From NCBI RefSeq assembly GCF_007751035.1, contig NZ_CP036433.1:4631001-4695000 (forward strand): a stretch of 64,000 bases of DNA, written 5' to 3'. Source of the DNA: Lignipirellula cremea (GTDB taxonomy: Bacteria; Planctomycetota; Planctomycetia; Pirellulales; Pirellulaceae). Both the position numbers and the translations under genes were made by a program. Positions 62,794 to 64,000 of this stretch are shown here, one piece after another; within the stretch, counting starts at the first letter, position 1, and each line of letters opens with the position of its first letter. The notes under the pieces are model-generated. The model made no database searches, was not told where the DNA came from, and saw only the letters and a list, made by a program, of their open reading frames with translations.

Positions 62794-63492
62794 CACGGCA
62801 AACGCACACTATAGCACGGGAATTCCGAGGATTTTGGCGAGGTAGTCGAGGTCCCAGCCGGCGACGCGGCGACGCATGGCGATGCTGTACTTGTCATCTT
62901 GCTGCTTGAGCATGCTCAGGGCGAAGCGTTTCAGCCACGCCAGATTGTCCGCGGTCGTCCGCTCACGCACCCGATTTTCGTCCTCACGAAACGTCACATC
63001 CAGGCACCAGTGAAGCGTATTCTCGATCGCCCAATGGCCACGCACATAACGGGCGAATTTCTTGACCCCCAGGGCGATCGAGCCGATGTAGGAACGAAGC
63101 AAAAACAACTTCGGTTTTTGTAGAACACGAAGTACCTTCAAAATAGCAATCCTGCCTGAGATCACGCCATGAAGTATGTGAGTGGACGCATCCTGGCCAG
63201 CTTCATCCACGATGGTCCTCTGCCGACCTCTCCTTTGCGCCTTCGCGCCTTTGCGTGAGATCCACTTCGTGATCGAATCGCCAAACCGTCTTTGAATGGC
63301 TGGAAGATAAAAGGGAGCGGATTCAAAAATCTCCCTCGCGGAAATGGGGACTCACGCAAAGGCGCGAAGGCGCAAAGAACCAGAAGAATGTGAGAAATTT
63401 TTGGCCACGGCCCCTGTGGATGGCGTGCTTCTGATTCCCGCCAGGCTGGGGAAACCACCGAAGTTATTTTTCTCCGGTTCCGTAGAAGCGAG
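62794..63492 (-). mobile_element. IS-B remnant with a MITE-like repeat inside
   Basis: The first about 300 bp of an IS-B copy (left end and C-terminal transposase part) run to 63090. The MITE-like repeat follows, and IS-B sequence resumes for about 11 bp (GTAGAAGCGAG) before the leader J7. GTA is present on both sides of the repeat, a 3-bp duplication. Confidence 0.8.
63091..63481. repeat. MITE-like repeat, copy 2
   Basis: 391 bp, the inverse of 39818-40198, flanked by GTA on both sides. Inside, a perfect 27-bp inverted pair has arms 63233-63259 and 63351-63377 (CTTTGCGCCTTCGCGCCTTT and its complement). It has no coding capacity of note. Confidence 0.8.
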
Positions 63493-63497
63493 AGAGG

Positions 63498-63606
63498 AGT
63501 AAAAAGTGCCACCCAAATTTTGGCTCCCAATCCGGGCGAGTCAATCTTGTTCAGTGCAATCAATTGCCAGCGATCAAGAGATGACTTTTTCTCGTAACCG
63601 CCGTTG
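63498..63606 (+). repeat. Cassette leader repeat J7
   Basis: Full-length leader before T7: core CCACCCAAATTTTGG, GGGCGAGTCAATCTTGTTCA, CAATTGCCAGCGATC, then CTCGTAACCGCC up to the ATG at 63607. Confidence 0.7.
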
Positions 63607-64000
63607 ATGCGAAAACTTTCGCACGGCTGGCGGCAGGCTTCCGCCAAACAGGCGGGCGATGATCGCTTTGACGCTGACGAGGCCGCGATCGGCGACTACG
63701 AGGAAACAGTCGGCGAAGCCTCCGAAACGCTCGGCGAAGCGGTTGCCGATCAGGAGAAAACCAGGGCCGACAACGCGGCCGACGATCAGTTGGCACTCGA
63801 CAATGCGGCCGTCGCCGCCGTCCTGGCCCAGGCGCTTGCGGCCGTCGCCGCCATCACCCAGCTGGATAGGGCCCAGCGGGCCGACAAGGATAAGAGGGGC
63901 CGCCCAAATTTTGGCTGGCCCTTTCTGACCTTCTTCACCCCGCTCTCCGGCTGGGTCAATGCTGGCGATCTCGAAGTCGGCGACACGGTTTTCGACCACC
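63607..64000 (+). CDS. T7: internally deleted Hint toxin carrier (runs off right edge)
   Basis: The ATG at 63607 gives MRKLSHGWRQASAKQAGDD, followed by a heptad-like Ala/Glu/Gln-rich region (IGDYEETVGEASETLGEAV, ADNAADDQLALDNAAVAA). This is the only copy in which this N-terminus is open and in phase. At about 63884 the frame passes through the scar peptide RGRPNFGWPF and lands in the last part of the Hint domain (FFTPLSGWVNAGDLEVGDTV). About 480 carrier residues are missing, including CFIAGT, so it cannot autocleave. The C-terminus is outside the window. Confidence 0.7.
   Translation, partial: MRKLSHGWRQASAKQAGDDRFDADEAAIGDYEETVGEASETLGEAVADQEKTRADNAADDQLALDNAAVAAVLAQALAAVAAITQLDRAQRADKDKRGRPNFGWPFLTFFTPLSGWVNAGDLEVGDTVFDH

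Overview
The window looks like a chromosome segment of a planctomycete, most likely from the Pirellulales. GC is high. The core genes include a DUF1587/1592/1588/1585-type cytochrome protein, a Tat-exported TIM-barrel isomerase, a UxaE-like epimerase and several zinc-ribbon or conserved proteins of planctomycete style. This placement is inference from gene families; no rRNA or tRNA was seen.

Layout. (1) Positions 1-19316, minus strand: an array of paralogous Hint-domain polymorphic toxins, here called T1 to T5 from left to right (transcription runs T5 to T1). Each carries a near-identical GC-rich carrier, an autoproteolytic Hint domain ending in VHN, and a different, AT-richer C-terminal toxin followed at once by its own immunity gene. 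The toxins are: T1 REase-like; T2 PD-(D/E)XK-like with a pentapeptide-repeat immunity protein; T3 unknown with unknown immunity; T4 DUF5615/PIN-like with a DUF433 immunity protein; T5 HNH with a SUKH-like immunity protein. A repeated leader (called J here) with a palindromic core separates each immunity gene from the next toxin. The array is cut by five insertion sequences. (2) Positions 19317-52123: core genes, including a HerA-like ATPase, a type XIII-like retron (WGR/ARM-like protein, SWIM protein, non-coding RNA, reverse transcriptase), a SWIM-SNF2 helicase, a thioesterase, an isoaspartyl peptidase, a glycosyltransferase, an HSP90-like/TPR/AlkB group, an isomerase, UxaE, an NtrC-type regulator and a DUF1592 protein. 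(3) Positions 52124-64000, mostly plus strand: an inverted, heavily rearranged second toxin array with an HNH toxin fragment, an interrupted SUKH-like gene, T6 (REase toxin with a nonsense codon), its immunity gene split by two insertion sequences, and T7, an internally deleted carrier that runs off the window.

Insertion sequences: IS-A (IS4-like, 1496 bp, three copies), IS-B (ISAs1-like, 1290 bp, two copies and one remnant), IS-C and IS-D (two related IS4-like elements), IS-E (unassigned DDE element), IS-F (IS66-like), and a MITE-like repeat in two copies. Most have clear terminal inverted repeats and target duplications. Removing them in silico restores four toxin or immunity reading frames exactly.

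How it works together: the two arrays look like a recombining store of toxin and immunity cassettes in which C-termini are swapped behind a constant carrier and unused cassettes decay. The retron has a recognisable a1/a2 pair, msr hairpins and msd stem directly upstream of an RT carrying the retron NAxxH and VTG motifs.
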